A stretch of 64,000 bases of DNA from Gammaproteobacteria bacterium (GCA_009692305.1 SHZK01000009.1:30925-94924), one strand, 5' to 3'. Positions 7,478 through 16,083 are shown, numbered from the stretch's first letter. The notes: a model not told the origin generated them from the letters alone. Made by a program: numbers and translations.

Positions 7478-9607
7478 ATGTTGGGCATAACAATTACGGT
7501 AAGCACTGTTCTGTCGCTACTGGGCTTGGGGATTGCTTTCTTTTATATGAAGAAGGTAATGAGTATACCGCTGGATCTGGGGCTGGATGAGAAAGACGGT
7601 AAACGTTTGCGCTTTATTCACGGCGCCATTGCTGAAGGCGCCATGGCTTTCCTGAAACAGGAATACAAGTTTCTCGCCATTTTCATGGTCGTCTTTGCCG
7701 CGATCATCGCAGTGCTCATCGACGACTCCCATACCCCGACCATTCAGGAAGGTATTTATACTGCACTGGCATTCTTGTTTGGTGGTGCAATTTCCATAGC
7801 TTCTGGTTACATCGGTATGCGCGTGGCCACCCAGGGTAATGCCCGTACTACAGTCTCCGCTAAAATCTCCATCGCCAATGCCTTCGATGTCGCGATCAAT
7901 TCCGGCGCCGTTATGGGCTTCGCTCTGGTGGGTCTGGCAGTGCTCGGTCTGGTGCTGGTTTACGTCATCATGAGTTTTCTGCTGGCTGACCTTGGTACTG
8001 GAAATAATCATATCCTGATGGAAGTCATTGCTGGTTTCGGCCTCGGTGGTTCTACCATTGCGCTGTTTGCCCGCGTCGGCGGTGGTATCTTCACCAAGGC
8101 GGCTGACGTCGGTGCTGACCTCGTCGGTAAAGTTGAGAAAGGTATTCCTGAAGACGATCCGCGTAATCCGGCTGTGATCGCAGACAACGTCGGCGATAAC
8201 GTCGGTGACGTTGCTGGTATGGGTGCCGACTTGTTTGGTTCCTGCGCAGAAAGTACCTGCGCGGCCATGGTAATCAGCGCAGTAGTATTCGCAGCTGATC
8301 CCAATGCATTGCTGTTTCCAATCCTGATCAGTGCTGTTGGCATCCCGATCAGCTTGATCACCAAGTTATTGGTTGGTGTGAAGACAGAAGACGATGTTGC
8401 TCCGGCACTGATGAAATTGTTGATCATCTCCAGTGTTCTTATGGCAGTTGTTATGTTCTTCTTTACCCGCGCCTTGATTCCTGAGTCTTTTGAATTAAAT
8501 GGCGCGACCTATACCAACATGGGCGTTTACTTTTGCTTCCTTGCCGGTCTTGCCGCTGGTCTGACAGTGGGTTTGCTGACTGGTTACTACACTTCAGACA
8601 AATACGCTCCTGTTCGGGAAGTGGCGAAGTCCTGCGAGACTGGCGTTGCTACCAACATCATTTATGGTCTGGCGCTCGGTTATAAGAGCACCGTATATCC
8701 GTATCTGGCCATCGCCGCGAGCATCTTTATTTCCTGGGATCTGGCAGGCATGTACGGTGTCGCGATTGCGTCTCTCGGAATGCTGGGAACTCTGGTTATC
8801 GCCCTCATGATTGATGCCTACGGTCCAGTTGCCGACAATGCCGGTGGTATTGCAGAAATGGTGGGGCTCGATAAGGAAGTGCGTCGTCGTACAGATATCC
8901 TCGACTCCGCTGGTAATACCACTGCAGCAATCGGCAAAGGTTTTGCGATCGGTGCTGCGATCCTGACTTCACTCGCTCTGTTCGCGGCCTTCATCACTGC
9001 CGCGTCAACCCTGTCTGGTGAGCCGATCACAATGAGCCTGCTGGATCCAATCGTGTACACCAGCGTGTTTATTGGTGCAGTTCTGCCATTCCTGTTTACC
9101 GCTATGACCATGAAGTCAGTTGGTAAAGCAGCGTTTGACATGATCGAAGAAGTGCGTCGTCAATTCCGCACCATTCCAGGCATCATGGAAGGCACTGGCC
9201 AACCTGACTACGCACTTTGTGTAGCGATATCCACTAAAGCGGCGCTGCGTGAAATGATTGCTCCCGGAATTCTCATCATGGGTACGCCGTTAGTGACTGG
9301 CTTCCTGTTCGGCGTCGAAGCCGTTGCGGGCGTACTGGTTGGTTCACTGGTTGCTGGTGGTGTGCTTGCGATCGCATCTTCCAACAGCGGCGGCGCCTGG
9401 GATAATGCCAAAAAATATATTGAAGCTGGCAATCTGGGCGGCAAAGGCTCCGAGACACACAAGGCGGCAGTCGTTGGCGATACTGTGGGCGATCCGCTGA
9501 AGGACACTTCCGGTCCTTCCCTCAACATCCTGATCAAGTTGTCTGCGATTCTGAGTCTGGTGTTCGCGCCATTCTTTGTTCAGTACGGTGGTAAGTTGCT
9601 CGGTTAA
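7478..9607 (+). CDS. hppA: Membrane-bound ion-translocating pyrophosphatase, K+-dependent type
   Basis: 709 residues with about 16 membrane helices, typical for the family. It hydrolyses pyrophosphate and pumps H+ and/or Na+ across the inner membrane. The substrate-binding signature begins with [20 protein letters not shown] (from D210), continues through [18 protein letters not shown], and has a counterpart near the C-terminus ([20 protein letters not shown]). The motif [10 protein letters not shown] puts Ala at 483 and Gly at 486, where K+-independent enzymes carry Lys and Thr, so this should be the K+-dependent class. Whether it pumps Na+ or H+ cannot be decided here. GAGGGAG precedes the ATG, and a strong terminator follows, so it is probably monocistronic. 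Confidence 0.96.
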   Translation: MLGITITVSTVLSLLGLGIAFFYMKKVMSIPLDLGLDEKDGKRLRFIHGAIAEGAMAFLKQEYKFLAIFMVVFAAIIAVLIDDSHTPTIQEGIYTALAFLFGGAISIASGYIGMRVATQGNARTTVSAKISIANAFDVAINSGAVMGFALVGLAVLGLVLVYVIMSFLLADLGTGNNHILMEVIAGFGLGGSTIALFARVGGGIFTKAADVGADLVGKVEKGIPEDDPRNPAVIADNVGDNVGDVAGMGADLFGSCAESTCAAMVISAVVFAADPNALLFPILISAVGIPISLITKLLVGVKTEDDVAPALMKLLIISSVLMAVVMFFFTRALIPESFELNGATYTNMGVYFCFLAGLAAGLTVGLLTGYYTSDKYAPVREVAKSCETGVATNIIYGLALGYKSTVYPYLAIAASIFISWDLAGMYGVAIASLGMLGTLVIALMIDAYGPVADNAGGIAEMVGLDKEVRRRTDILDSAGNTTAAIGKGFAIGAAILTSLALFAAFITAASTLSGEPITMSLLDPIVYTSVFIGAVLPFLFTAMTMKSVGKAAFDMIEEVRRQFRTIPGIMEGTGQPDYALCVAISTKAALREMIAPGILIMGTPLVTGFLFGVEAVAGVLVGSLVAGGVLAIASSNSGGAWDNAKKYIEAGNLGGKGSETHKAAVVGDTVGDPLKDTSGPSLNILIKLSAILSLVFAPFFVQYGGKLLG

Positions 9608-9619
9608 AATTGGCATCAG

Positions 9620-9648
9620 AAAAAAGGGGTCGAATGACCCCTTTTTTT
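9620..9648 (+). terminator. Rho-independent terminator after hppA
   Basis: GGGGTC (9626-9631), loop GAAT, GACCCC (9636-9641), then seven T. The preceding A run extends the stem, so it could work for both strands. Confidence 0.92.
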
Positions 9649-9713
9649 ATGCCTGTAATTCCTGTTCTTTGCTGGAGCAATGCAGCAGTTAAGTCAATTC
9701 AGAATCGCTAACA

Positions 9714-10241
9714 TTAAAGGCTGCGCTTTGTCTCAAAATGATACAGCACCCACTCTTCATAGAGGTTGCGAGCGTTCGTGCTTAGATTGGTCCAGTCGGT
9801 GAAAACAGTCTTCACGCATTGGTAGATACGAAACGAATCAGTGTTTTCGATAATGAGATTGCGCACGGAAGGATTCAGGGTGTAATTGGAGATTTCCACC
9901 AGCCTCCAGTTTTCAAGCAACGTGCGATCGATGCATTCGTCCCCTTCCAGCAAATCGATATATGCGATCTCGACATCGGCATAGCCGCCTGCCGGTACAT
10001 CCAGGCTCAGCGGTATCAGAGTCTGTGCTTTGCCATCGATGGCATCGAGGAATGTGATTGAGTTGAGCCTGACCGGATCTGTGGTTTGATTAAATGCGAC
10101 CAACCGCAGTCCATCGTTGGTGTTTTCGCCCCAGGCAGACGAGTAGAAGGCAAACTTCAGGTCAGTCTCTTCCTGCGGCACAGCGGCGAACGCACCGATC
10201 GCCATTAAAAGCAAAAAGCTGCAACCTGTCCACGCACGCAT
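9714..10241 (-). CDS. Hypothetical exported protein
   Basis: 175 residues with a Sec-type signal peptide (MRAWTGCSFLLLMAIGAFAA, cleavage after about residue 20). The mature part looks like a small beta-rich periplasmic protein: LRLVAFNQTTDPVRL and LIPLSLDVPAGGYADVEI resemble an immunoglobulin-like or chaperone-like strand pattern. Two cysteines (in GDECIDR and YQCVKT) could form a disulfide. I do not recognise the family. It stands alone, facing the hppA terminator and diverging from the Mrp gene. Confidence 0.72.
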   Translation of the reverse strand: MRAWTGCSFLLLMAIGAFAAVPQEETDLKFAFYSSAWGENTNDGLRLVAFNQTTDPVRLNSITFLDAIDGKAQTLIPLSLDVPAGGYADVEIAYIDLLEGDECIDRTLLENWRLVEISNYTLNPSVRNLIIENTDSFRIYQCVKTVFTDWTNLSTNARNLYEEWVLYHFETKRSL

Positions 10242-10424
10242 GAGCTGTAAATCTCTGTGTTGATGCGAGAACTATTATGTTGGGAATCGTCATCCATGTA
10301 AATTGCAAGATGTGCAGCGACGGGTTTATGGCTGTCATCCGTTCATTCTGACCGATGGCGCAGCGATACTGTACTGAAGCGCTGCGATAACTGATAATCC
10401 AAACTCTTATCATCAATAGCGTCT

Positions 10425-11285
10425 GTGCGAGTTGGCCAGAGGCGAATAAATGGAAATACGACATTGAAGAAGTTAGGCAACATTAAACATATTATTTGTG
10501 TGGCTTCTGGAAAAGGTGGCGTCGGCAAGTCCACTACAGCCTGTAATCTGGCATTGGCCTTGCAACAGCTTGGCAACAAGGTTGGCTTACTGGATGCAGA
10601 TATCTATGGGCCCAGTTTGCCAATGATGATGGGAGTCGTACCCGGGACACGTCCGCAAATCAAGGATCAGAAATTCATGCTGCCAATTGTTGCCCACGGC
10701 ATCGAATGCAATTCCATGGGTTTCCTAGTGGATGAACGTACCGCTATGGTGTGGCGCGCGCCGATGATTATCTCTGCATTTAACCAGATGCTCACCGATA
10801 CCGCGTGGTCTGATCTGGACTATCTGGTGGTGGATATGCCGCCGGGTACAGGTGATATCCAACTCAGTCTTGCCCAATCCGTGCGCATTAGTGGTGCAGT
10901 TATCGTCACGACTCCGCAAGACGTGGCACTACTGGATGCCCGTAAAGGCATCGAGATGTTCAAAAAGGTCGATGTACCAATATTGGGTGTGGTGGAAAAC
11001 ATGAGTATTCATGTCTGTGTCAAATGTGGCCACGAAGAAGCAATCTTCGGTAAAGGCGGGGGCGATCGGCTGTCCCAGGACTATGGTGTCGCCGTTATTG
11101 GCAGATTGCCGCTTGATATTACTATTCGAGAGCGAACCGATAGTGGTAATCCTGTGGTAGCATCAGCACCGTCGCACCCGGCAACCGCGGCATATTTGCA
11201 GTTGGGCTCGAATGTGGTTGCACAAATTACGCAGGCTGCAATGGATGCTGCCGCGCGACCAACAATCTCAATAAGTGATGATTAG
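10425..11285 (+). CDS. Mrp/ApbC/NBP35-type iron-sulfur cluster carrier ATPase
   Basis: Up to 286 residues. A deviant Walker A GKGGVGKSTT lies close to the N-terminus. LLDADIYGPSLPMMMG, VDMPPGTGDIQLSL and the cluster-binding CxxC in HVCVKCGHEEAIFG follow. Family members carry and transfer Fe-S clusters as ATP-dependent dimers. Many proteobacterial Mrp/ApbC proteins have an extra N-terminal MIP18/DUF59 domain of about 90 residues, absent here. The start is unclear: GTG 10425 has no Shine-Dalgarno sequence, and TTG 10464 is just before the conserved region. A well-spaced AGAGGCG precedes an out-of-frame ATG at 10449 that reads five codons and stops at a TGA overlapping that TTG. Confidence 0.9.
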   Translation: MRVGQRRINGNTTLKKLGNIKHIICVASGKGGVGKSTTACNLALALQQLGNKVGLLDADIYGPSLPMMMGVVPGTRPQIKDQKFMLPIVAHGIECNSMGFLVDERTAMVWRAPMIISAFNQMLTDTAWSDLDYLVVDMPPGTGDIQLSLAQSVRISGAVIVTTPQDVALLDARKGIEMFKKVDVPILGVVENMSIHVCVKCGHEEAIFGKGGGDRLSQDYGVAVIGRLPLDITIRERTDSGNPVVASAPSHPATAAYLQLGSNVVAQITQAAMDAAARPTISISDD

Positions 11286-11345
11286 CTGGTGTTAAAGCTA
11301 GCGGTAAAACTAGAGTTAAAACTGGTTTTGAAAATAGTGTTAAAA
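11284..11345. repeat. Degenerate tandem repeat, five 11-13 bp units
   Basis: Directly from the Mrp gene stop, five imperfect units of the type CTAGnGTTAAAA run head to tail (11284-11296, 11297-11309, 11310-11321, 11322-11334, 11335-11345). The block is AT-rich and has no terminator-like hairpin. Confidence 0.65.
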
Positions 11346-11404
11346 CCAAGAACAACGATTGCAAGGCAGCCGTAATCTACTCTCCACTGCTATGCAGTCT
11401 ATAC

Positions 11405-12463
11405 TTAGTGCTTAAAAGCGTAGGGTCTGCAAGGGTTTATTGAAATAGCCAAGGTAATAGGTTTGTTGAGCTGGAATTTTTCATACAGCCTTGGTCGCTC
11501 TTCTTTAAACTGTTTCTGGTTGAACTCGATCTTTGTTTGAATAGTTCTGTTCCATCCACACAATCCCTCTAGCCCTTTAGATAGCCCTACGGCGTTTTTA
11601 AGTGCTGCCTCTAATTTATGATACTCCCAATCGGTAATATAAATTTGTCGCTGCACTTCTAGGTATTCAGTATGCAAATTCTCAATGTCTGCGCTTCGGC
11701 GGATAGTTTTACTAGAAATTTTGTGCCTTAGTTTGCCGACCTCTTCTTTCGCCGAATGCATGGCCTCGTATAGCTTTGGCTCTTCGTGCCTTAGCTGCAT
11801 TTTACTTCTTAGAGTGAATGAGCCGGATAACTCCATTTTTTCGATGTTTAGATATTTTTTGTAGATAAATGGATGAACTGTTTCAAATGCAGTTTTGTCA
11901 AAGGATATGCCCCCTTCTTTTTTAACAACACTAGCCACTCCATCTATACTTCCTGCTGAACCTAAAACACTTCGTAGCTGCGATGATACAATGACTCTTT
12001 GCGCCTCCAGAACATCTTTCCGCAGCTTAACTCTACGCAACTTCACTGCCCAGGCCCGCTCATTTTTTCCGACTTTACGTTCCGGATATATAGATTCCAC
12101 TTTACTCAGTTTTTGACTCTCTAAAATACTACCCCGGTGCCTTTTAAACTGCTTGATGAGTGACTTTGCTTCACTAACTACTGTGCCAAGTCTTTCTTCA
12201 TCTAGAACAAACCATTCTCCAGCTATCCAATAATGGGCATAACGGTAATGTAACTGAGTTTCAAGGTATTCAACAAATGGCGATTTGAGTGTTTTAAAAT
12301 CAACAATCTGCCGAGGATTGCCAGTTTGATGTTCAGCTATTCTGTACTCGGTTGCCTTCTCGTCCCTAACCAATCCAATCTTTACGTACGGACTTATTTC
12401 ACCAGATAGATAATCTCTTTCCCTTAGGAAATAAATACTTCCACTTTTCGTTGAGATAGCCAT
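11405..12463 (-). CDS. GIY-YIG-like protein (T5orf172/MUG113-type domain) with long helical C-terminus
   Basis: 352 residues. Residues 8-90 follow the T5orf172/MUG113 layout within the GIY-YIG nuclease superfamily: GSIYF (8-12), VKIGL (27-31), R41 with HQTGNPR, a helix with E68 and H72, and GEWFVL (82-87). Arg and Glu at these places match the expected catalytic pair. Residues 95-340 are Lys/Glu-rich and mostly helical, probably coiled coil, with no second domain I recognise. Such domains occur in phage and mobile-element proteins. The gene is visibly AT-richer than its neighbours, which suggests acquisition. No adjacent methylase, helicase or toxin-antitoxin partner is present, so its target and role are unknown. 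Confidence 0.75.
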   Translation of the reverse strand: MAISTKSGSIYFLRERDYLSGEISPYVKIGLVRDEKATEYRIAEHQTGNPRQIVDFKTLKSPFVEYLETQLHYRYAHYWIAGEWFVLDEERLGTVVSEAKSLIKQFKRHRGSILESQKLSKVESIYPERKVGKNERAWAVKLRRVKLRKDVLEAQRVIVSSQLRSVLGSAGSIDGVASVVKKEGGISFDKTAFETVHPFIYKKYLNIEKMELSGSFTLRSKMQLRHEEPKLYEAMHSAKEEVGKLRHKISSKTIRRSADIENLHTEYLEVQRQIYITDWEYHKLEAALKNAVGLSKGLEGLCGWNRTIQTKIEFNQKQFKEERPRLYEKFQLNKPITLAISINPCRPYAFKH

Positions 12464-12752
12464 AGGTCCTAGCTTTCCTTTTTTAGGTCCCGACCAGAAC
12501 TATCAGTAACATTGATGTTACCCAGCTTTTTAATCTTTGAGCGTTGACCTGTTTTTCTATCGGACTCATAGATCTTAGAAATGGGCGAACTAATTGCCAC
12601 AGTTATTTGTGTGTTGAATTGCACCGAAAATTGAACCAAAAATCTCACATTTATGCATTGAATATTGACCCTTGCATGATGGCGTAAATCCTCTAGCCCT
12701 ATTATGAGAAAATTCTACTTTAGATGTCAGTTAATTTTGGGGATGATTACCC
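12464..12752. other. AT-rich gap, no gene seen
   Basis: 289 bp of AT-rich sequence between two minus-strand genes. A short inverted repeat GTAAC-N6-GTTAC lies near 12507-12522. No convincing reading frame, repeat family or terminator is visible. Confidence 0.4.
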
Positions 12753-13040
12753 TTAAGAATATAACTTCTGAAGCCAATCAACTCTAGCGTCTGCTTCTTT
12801 CATTTCAACTTCCAAAGTTCGAATATCTCGCCCAAGTAGTATTGATACATAGTTTGACATCGAAAATACACTCATGGCATCGAAACTTTCACTGTTCACA
12901 GGCACTTCAAAAAAAGCGACAGGTTTTCCTTCAGGGAACAGGATGCCGCAGCCAAACGAAATCACGAACCATACACACAGGAGACACAGAACAATACGGA
13001 TGTTTGATTTCCAATAGGAGACAGCGTGCTCGTTAGTCAT
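12753..13040 (-). CDS. Orphan small membrane protein, N-terminus DUF4212-like
   Basis: 95 residues. The first 38 (HAVSYWKSNIRIVL, then WFVISFGCGILF) match the start and first membrane helix of DUF4212 proteins, small subunits paired with sodium/solute symporters. After FFEVP the match is lost. Where DUF4212 has a second helix (GFWFAQQGS-like then a hydrophobic stretch), this protein has a polar, acidic tail (RTLEVEMKEADARVDWLQ). I checked the alternative frames over that part and found stops, so a simple frameshift does not restore it. The large symporter subunit is absent. It may be a rearranged remnant or a different one-helix protein with a chance-like N-terminal match. Confidence 0.5.
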   Translation of the reverse strand: MTNEHAVSYWKSNIRIVLCLLCVWFVISFGCGILFPEGKPVAFFEVPVNSESFDAMSVFSMSNYVSILLGRDIRTLEVEMKEADARVDWLQKLYS

Positions 13041-13151
13041 AGCAATCCTCTTATTATTTTAGTTGGGCTAATTGCCAGGCGGTGGTATCACTTTAAGTGA
13101 TTGTCGGCTAGCGAGCGGCTGCCTGCGGGAGGCGACTTGAGGCCTTGTTCA

Positions 13152-13652
13152 TTAGTTTAGAAAGGGCCGCAGATAGGCGTGCAATCTGACGCGTATCTTG
13201 TGCTGCGATTCAGGGTCAGCGGCGTGATAATCCCGGTAAAATTGCCGAAGTTTCTGGCGCTCGATATGTGGAAAACTGGCCATGAGTGAATTGATGTCCT
13301 GATCGCCATTCAGCAGGATGTCTGCAGCCCATTGCTTCGATTGCGAGAGGGGTTTTGGTTTGTGTGGCTCGGTTCTTTCGAGACGCTCAAGGGCAGTATT
13401 GAGCTGTTCGAAGTCACTCTTGCGCATGAGTTTGCCAATGAACTGCATCTGGCGACGCCGAGCCCCGTGGCTATTCGGTAAGCGATTATATTCAGCGATC
13501 GCCTTGATGGTTTTCTCCGGCAACTGCAACACGCGCAGCTGGGCTTCAGTGCAACTGGACAGGCGCGTGCCCAGATCCTGCAGCTGATGCGCTTCCCGCT
13601 TGCGTTGCGATTTGCTGGGTCCATCAAACTCTTGATCTGAATCGATATCCAT
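13152..13652 (-). CDS. darP: DarP/YjgA, ribosome-associated protein (DUF615)
   Basis: 166 residues, close to the E. coli length. Family features include GPSKSQRKREAHQLQDLG at the start, LPEKTIKAIAEYNRL, ARRRQMQFIGKLMR and the C-terminal RQFYRDY. DarP associates with 50S ribosomal precursors and helps the last steps of large-subunit maturation. It starts 3 bp downstream of the mgtE stop on the same strand, so the two are likely cotranscribed. The protein is all-helical and highly charged, as usual. Confidence 0.94.
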   Translation of the reverse strand: MDIDSDQEFDGPSKSQRKREAHQLQDLGTRLSSCTEAQLRVLQLPEKTIKAIAEYNRLPNSHGARRRQMQFIGKLMRKSDFEQLNTALERLERTEPHKPKPLSQSKQWAADILLNGDQDINSLMASFPHIERQKLRQFYRDYHAADPESQHKIRVRLHAYLRPFLN

Positions 13653-13655
13653 AAA

Positions 13656-15014
13656 TTACAGGTAAAACACCTGGGCTAAACCAAGGAATGCAAAAAAACC
13701 GACAGAATCAGTCACTGTGGTCAGGGCGACAGAGCCTGCCAGTGCCGGATCGATGTTGATGCGCTTCAGAAATACTGGCAGATAGGCACCGGCCAAGGCC
13801 GCGACAACAAGATTAATCAGCATTGCTGCCGCAATTATGTAACTTATCTGTAAGTCTCCGTACCACGCATAGGCGACGACAGATATTACCAGGGCCCAGA
13901 GTAATCCGTTTACCGTTGCTACACCAAGTTCGCGCAGCAATAGCCAGCGGCTGTTGGAAGCGCTGATATGTCCAAGTGCCATGCCTCGTATGACAAGGGT
14001 GAGAGTTTGAGTGCCGGCGACGCCACCCATGTTGGCGATAATTGGCATAAGCACGGCAAGGTATACCACGCGATCCAGCGTATCCTGGAACAGATAAATT
14101 ACCATTGAGGCGAAGATCGCCGTTAACAGATTCACACCCAGCCATAACGCACGTCGACGCGCCGTCTTGAACACAGGGGCGAACGTGTCGTCTTCTTCAT
14201 CAAGGCCCGCCATGCTCATTAACGAGTGTTCGGAACTGTCCCTGATGACGTCCACGACGTCGTCAATTGTTATGCGACCGAGCAGCTTGCCATTTTCGTC
14301 GACTACCGGGGCAGATACCCAGTCATGCTGTTCAAACAACTGCGCCACCTGAGTGACTTCCATTGCTACCGGAATCGCCTCGAAATCTTCGTGCATGATG
14401 TCGCGCACGCTTATGTTCGGGTCAGCGACAAGGATTTCACGAAGCGGGAGGATGCCTAATAATTCGTCATCCCGGTTCACTACCAACAGGCTGTCGGTCA
14501 TTTCCGGAATACTGTCATGCCGACGCAAGTAACGCAGTACCAACTCGAGTGTGTTTGATGGCCGCACGGTAATCGTGTCGGTATTCATCAAGCCACCCGC
14601 AGTGTCCTCATCATAGGACAGGATGGATTCGACCCGTTGCCGATCCTGCTCATCCATGGCAAGCAATACCTGGGACGACACCTGAATAGGCAATTGTTGC
14701 AGAATGTCAGCGAGGTCATCCGCCTCCAGACCTTCAGTGAGTTCAAATACCTGTTCGGCATTGAGCTCGCTCAATATCTCGTTTTGCAAGTCTTCGTTGA
14801 GGTATTGAATTACCTCCCCTTCGGCATCCTTGTCGATCAGTTGCCATAAGACGCTGCGGGTTTTTGGTGGAGTAGATTCCAGCAGATGGGCAATGCCCGC
14901 AGTGGGCAATGTCTTCATCATTTGCCGCACCTGATACAACGAACCGCTATCGATCGCCTGGCTCAGTTCCAGCATATGATCCTTGCTGAATTGTGCTTCC
15001 TTTACTTCAGGCAT
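13656..15014 (-). CDS. mgtE: MgtE magnesium transporter
   Basis: 452 residues in the normal order. Residues 1-130 form the superhelical N domain (LLESTPPKTRSVLWQLIDKD; ADDLADILQQLP). Two CBS domains follow (about 140-265), with DTAGGLMNTDTITVRP opening the first and SAPVVDENGKLLGRITIDDV in the second. Five membrane helices (about 285-452) contain PIIANMGGVAGTQTLTLVIR and the acidic pore residue region LTTVTDSVGFF. MgtE is a Mg2+-gated channel in the inner membrane; Mg2+ bound between the N and CBS domains closes it. No M-box riboswitch is recognisable upstream. Confidence 0.96.
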   Translation of the reverse strand: MPEVKEAQFSKDHMLELSQAIDSGSLYQVRQMMKTLPTAGIAHLLESTPPKTRSVLWQLIDKDAEGEVIQYLNEDLQNEILSELNAEQVFELTEGLEADDLADILQQLPIQVSSQVLLAMDEQDRQRVESILSYDEDTAGGLMNTDTITVRPSNTLELVLRYLRRHDSIPEMTDSLLVVNRDDELLGILPLREILVADPNISVRDIMHEDFEAIPVAMEVTQVAQLFEQHDWVSAPVVDENGKLLGRITIDDVVDVIRDSSEHSLMSMAGLDEEDDTFAPVFKTARRRALWLGVNLLTAIFASMVIYLFQDTLDRVVYLAVLMPIIANMGGVAGTQTLTLVIRGMALGHISASNSRWLLLRELGVATVNGLLWALVISVVAYAWYGDLQISYIIAAAMLINLVVAALAGAYLPVFLKRINIDPALAGSVALTTVTDSVGFFAFLGLAQVFYL

Positions 15015-15499
15015 GATATGGGCTCGGCCAAGGGCGCTGGCGCAATGGAGCCAGACGGGTTATTGATAGGGTTATTCAGGAAATTGGGCAGCTTGCCATT
15101 AAGTGTGCGGGAAGCTGTTACTGGGTAAACAGACGTGATTCTACCGGTTTTTGCGTGACAAGAGAAATGTGGTGGTTCAATGATTAGCTGAACTGTAACA
15201 ATGGAGCGAAGCGGTTTAGGAATTGCTGAAAGAGCGCGCCGGGTAAATGGGTTTTGTCACCTCCGCAGCTTGCACCCCTCTATCGTGAATCTTTATTGAT
15301 TTCAATATCCCCCGACTATAGAGCCATTCAAGCTAAAGTCCCCTCGGTCGGAAGCCCTGGAAAACGGTCTTACTCGGTTAGTCGGTGCTGCGCTTTGATC
15401 GCTGCGGTCACAATACCCATTCACCGTGCGCTCGCAGTTCCCACTTAACATTTTTCTCTTTTCCTTTTTCGAAGCCACTGCATTCGTCGTTCATGCAAT

Positions 15500-15667
15500 T
15501 TCGGGTTGCACTCCGGTTTGTCAGCGGAGACCACGTCAAAGGCGCAACGCCGAGCGAGGAAAAAGACCGCTTTACAGGGCTTTTTTCGCAGAGAGGGCAG
15601 CCCTAGTCTTGAAACAAAGAGGGCCGGCGCCAGTGGTTGGAGCGGACAAGCCGGAGTGCGACTCGAA
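15500..15667. mobile_element. MITE-like element, 168 bp with imperfect terminal inverted repeats
   Basis: The left end (15500-15527, TTCGGGTTGCACTCCGGTTT...) is the inverse of the right end (15641-15667, ending GGAGTGCGACTCGAA). By eye, 22 of 27 positions match. The interior holds a perfect AGGGCAGCCCT palindrome and CGGCGCC-type words but no protein. Small size, terminal inverted repeats and lack of coding capacity are what define MITE-type elements. No clear target-site duplication is visible. Confidence 0.6.
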
Positions 15668-15714
15668 CCATTAGAAACCAAAATCAGAGCGGACAAGCCA
15701 GAGTTCAACTCGAA
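15641..15714. repeat. Two direct copies of the element's right end
   Basis: AGCGGACAAGCCGGAGTGCG... (15641-15667) recurs as AGCGGACAAGCCAGAGTTCA... (15688-15714), with 24 of 27 positions identical and a 20-bp spacer. The outer copy suggests a second, decayed insertion or an end duplication. Confidence 0.8.
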
Positions 15715-15802
15715 GTTAGCTAAGTCAGAATTAGGTGGAACGGAAGCAGTGGTGTAAGGGGCTTTGTAATTGATTCTAGACGAAACTCAGATATCAAGTG
15801 TG

Positions 15803-16069
15803 CTAGACAGACTCGCCGAAGCGATTGTTAACCAGTTCGCAAATAGCGGCGAGTGCCTTTTTCTCATCGCGGCCATCGACGATGATGCGGATTTCAGTGC
15901 CTTTGACGGCAGCCAGCATCATCAGTGCGAGGATGCTCTTGCCATCGACCAGTTTGTCACGGCCAACTTTGATATCGCAGGAAAAAGAAGCAGTGAGTTC
16001 AACCATTTTCAAGGCGGCGCGGGCATGCAAGCCGGCCTTGTTGATAATTACGACAGTCTCTTCAAGCAT
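15803..16069 (-). CDS. ptsO: NPr, HPr-like phosphocarrier of the nitrogen PTS
   Basis: 88 residues, normal HPr size. The phospho-accepting His is H15 in NKAGLHARAAL, and the regulatory serine region is GKSILALMMLAA (S45). It relays phosphate from EI-Ntr (PtsP) to EIIA-Ntr (PtsN). Context decides the subtype: it is the last gene of rpoN-ptsN-rapZ-ptsO, starting 14 bp after rapZ. The partner ptsP is not in the window. In this pathway phosphorylation usually reports nitrogen and potassium status rather than sugar uptake. Confidence 0.93.
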   Translation of the reverse strand: MLEETVVIINKAGLHARAALKMVELTASFSCDIKVGRDKLVDGKSILALMMLAAVKGTEIRIIVDGRDEKKALAAICELVNNRFGESV

Positions 16070-16083
16070 AAACCAATACCATG

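Larger units (their letters stand above)
15015..15802. other. Long gene-free gap between mgtE and ptsO
   Basis: 788 bp. The part next to mgtE (15015-15300) should hold its promoter, but no clear hexamers stand out. 15300-15450 is a GC-rich, structured-looking stretch with repeated CGGT/ACCG words that I cannot assign. 15500-15714 holds the MITE-like repeat described separately. Several overlapping open frames cross the repeat on both strands, all of biased, non-protein-like composition, and none is credible as a gene. Confidence 0.7.

Noticed and set aside
12753..12910. Frameshift in the DUF4212-like gene restoring the second helix
   Set aside because: The +1 frame was read and contains several stops, with no GFWFAQQG-like segment.
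15015..15450. Possible Mg2+ (M-box) or c-di-GMP riboswitch upstream of mgtE
   Set aside because: The region is GC-rich and structured-looking, but none of the conserved M-box or GEMM core sequences could be found on the minus strand.
15655..15670. tRNA-like T-loop (GGTTCGAGTC on the minus strand) at the repeat end
   Set aside because: The flanking bases cannot form a T-stem, acceptor stem or cloverleaf, so there is no tRNA here.
15426..15757. Overlapping open frames of 82-87 codons on both strands
   Set aside because: They run through the inverted-repeat element, share Arg/Lys/Ala-biased composition and have no ribosome sites; they are products of the repeat, not genes.
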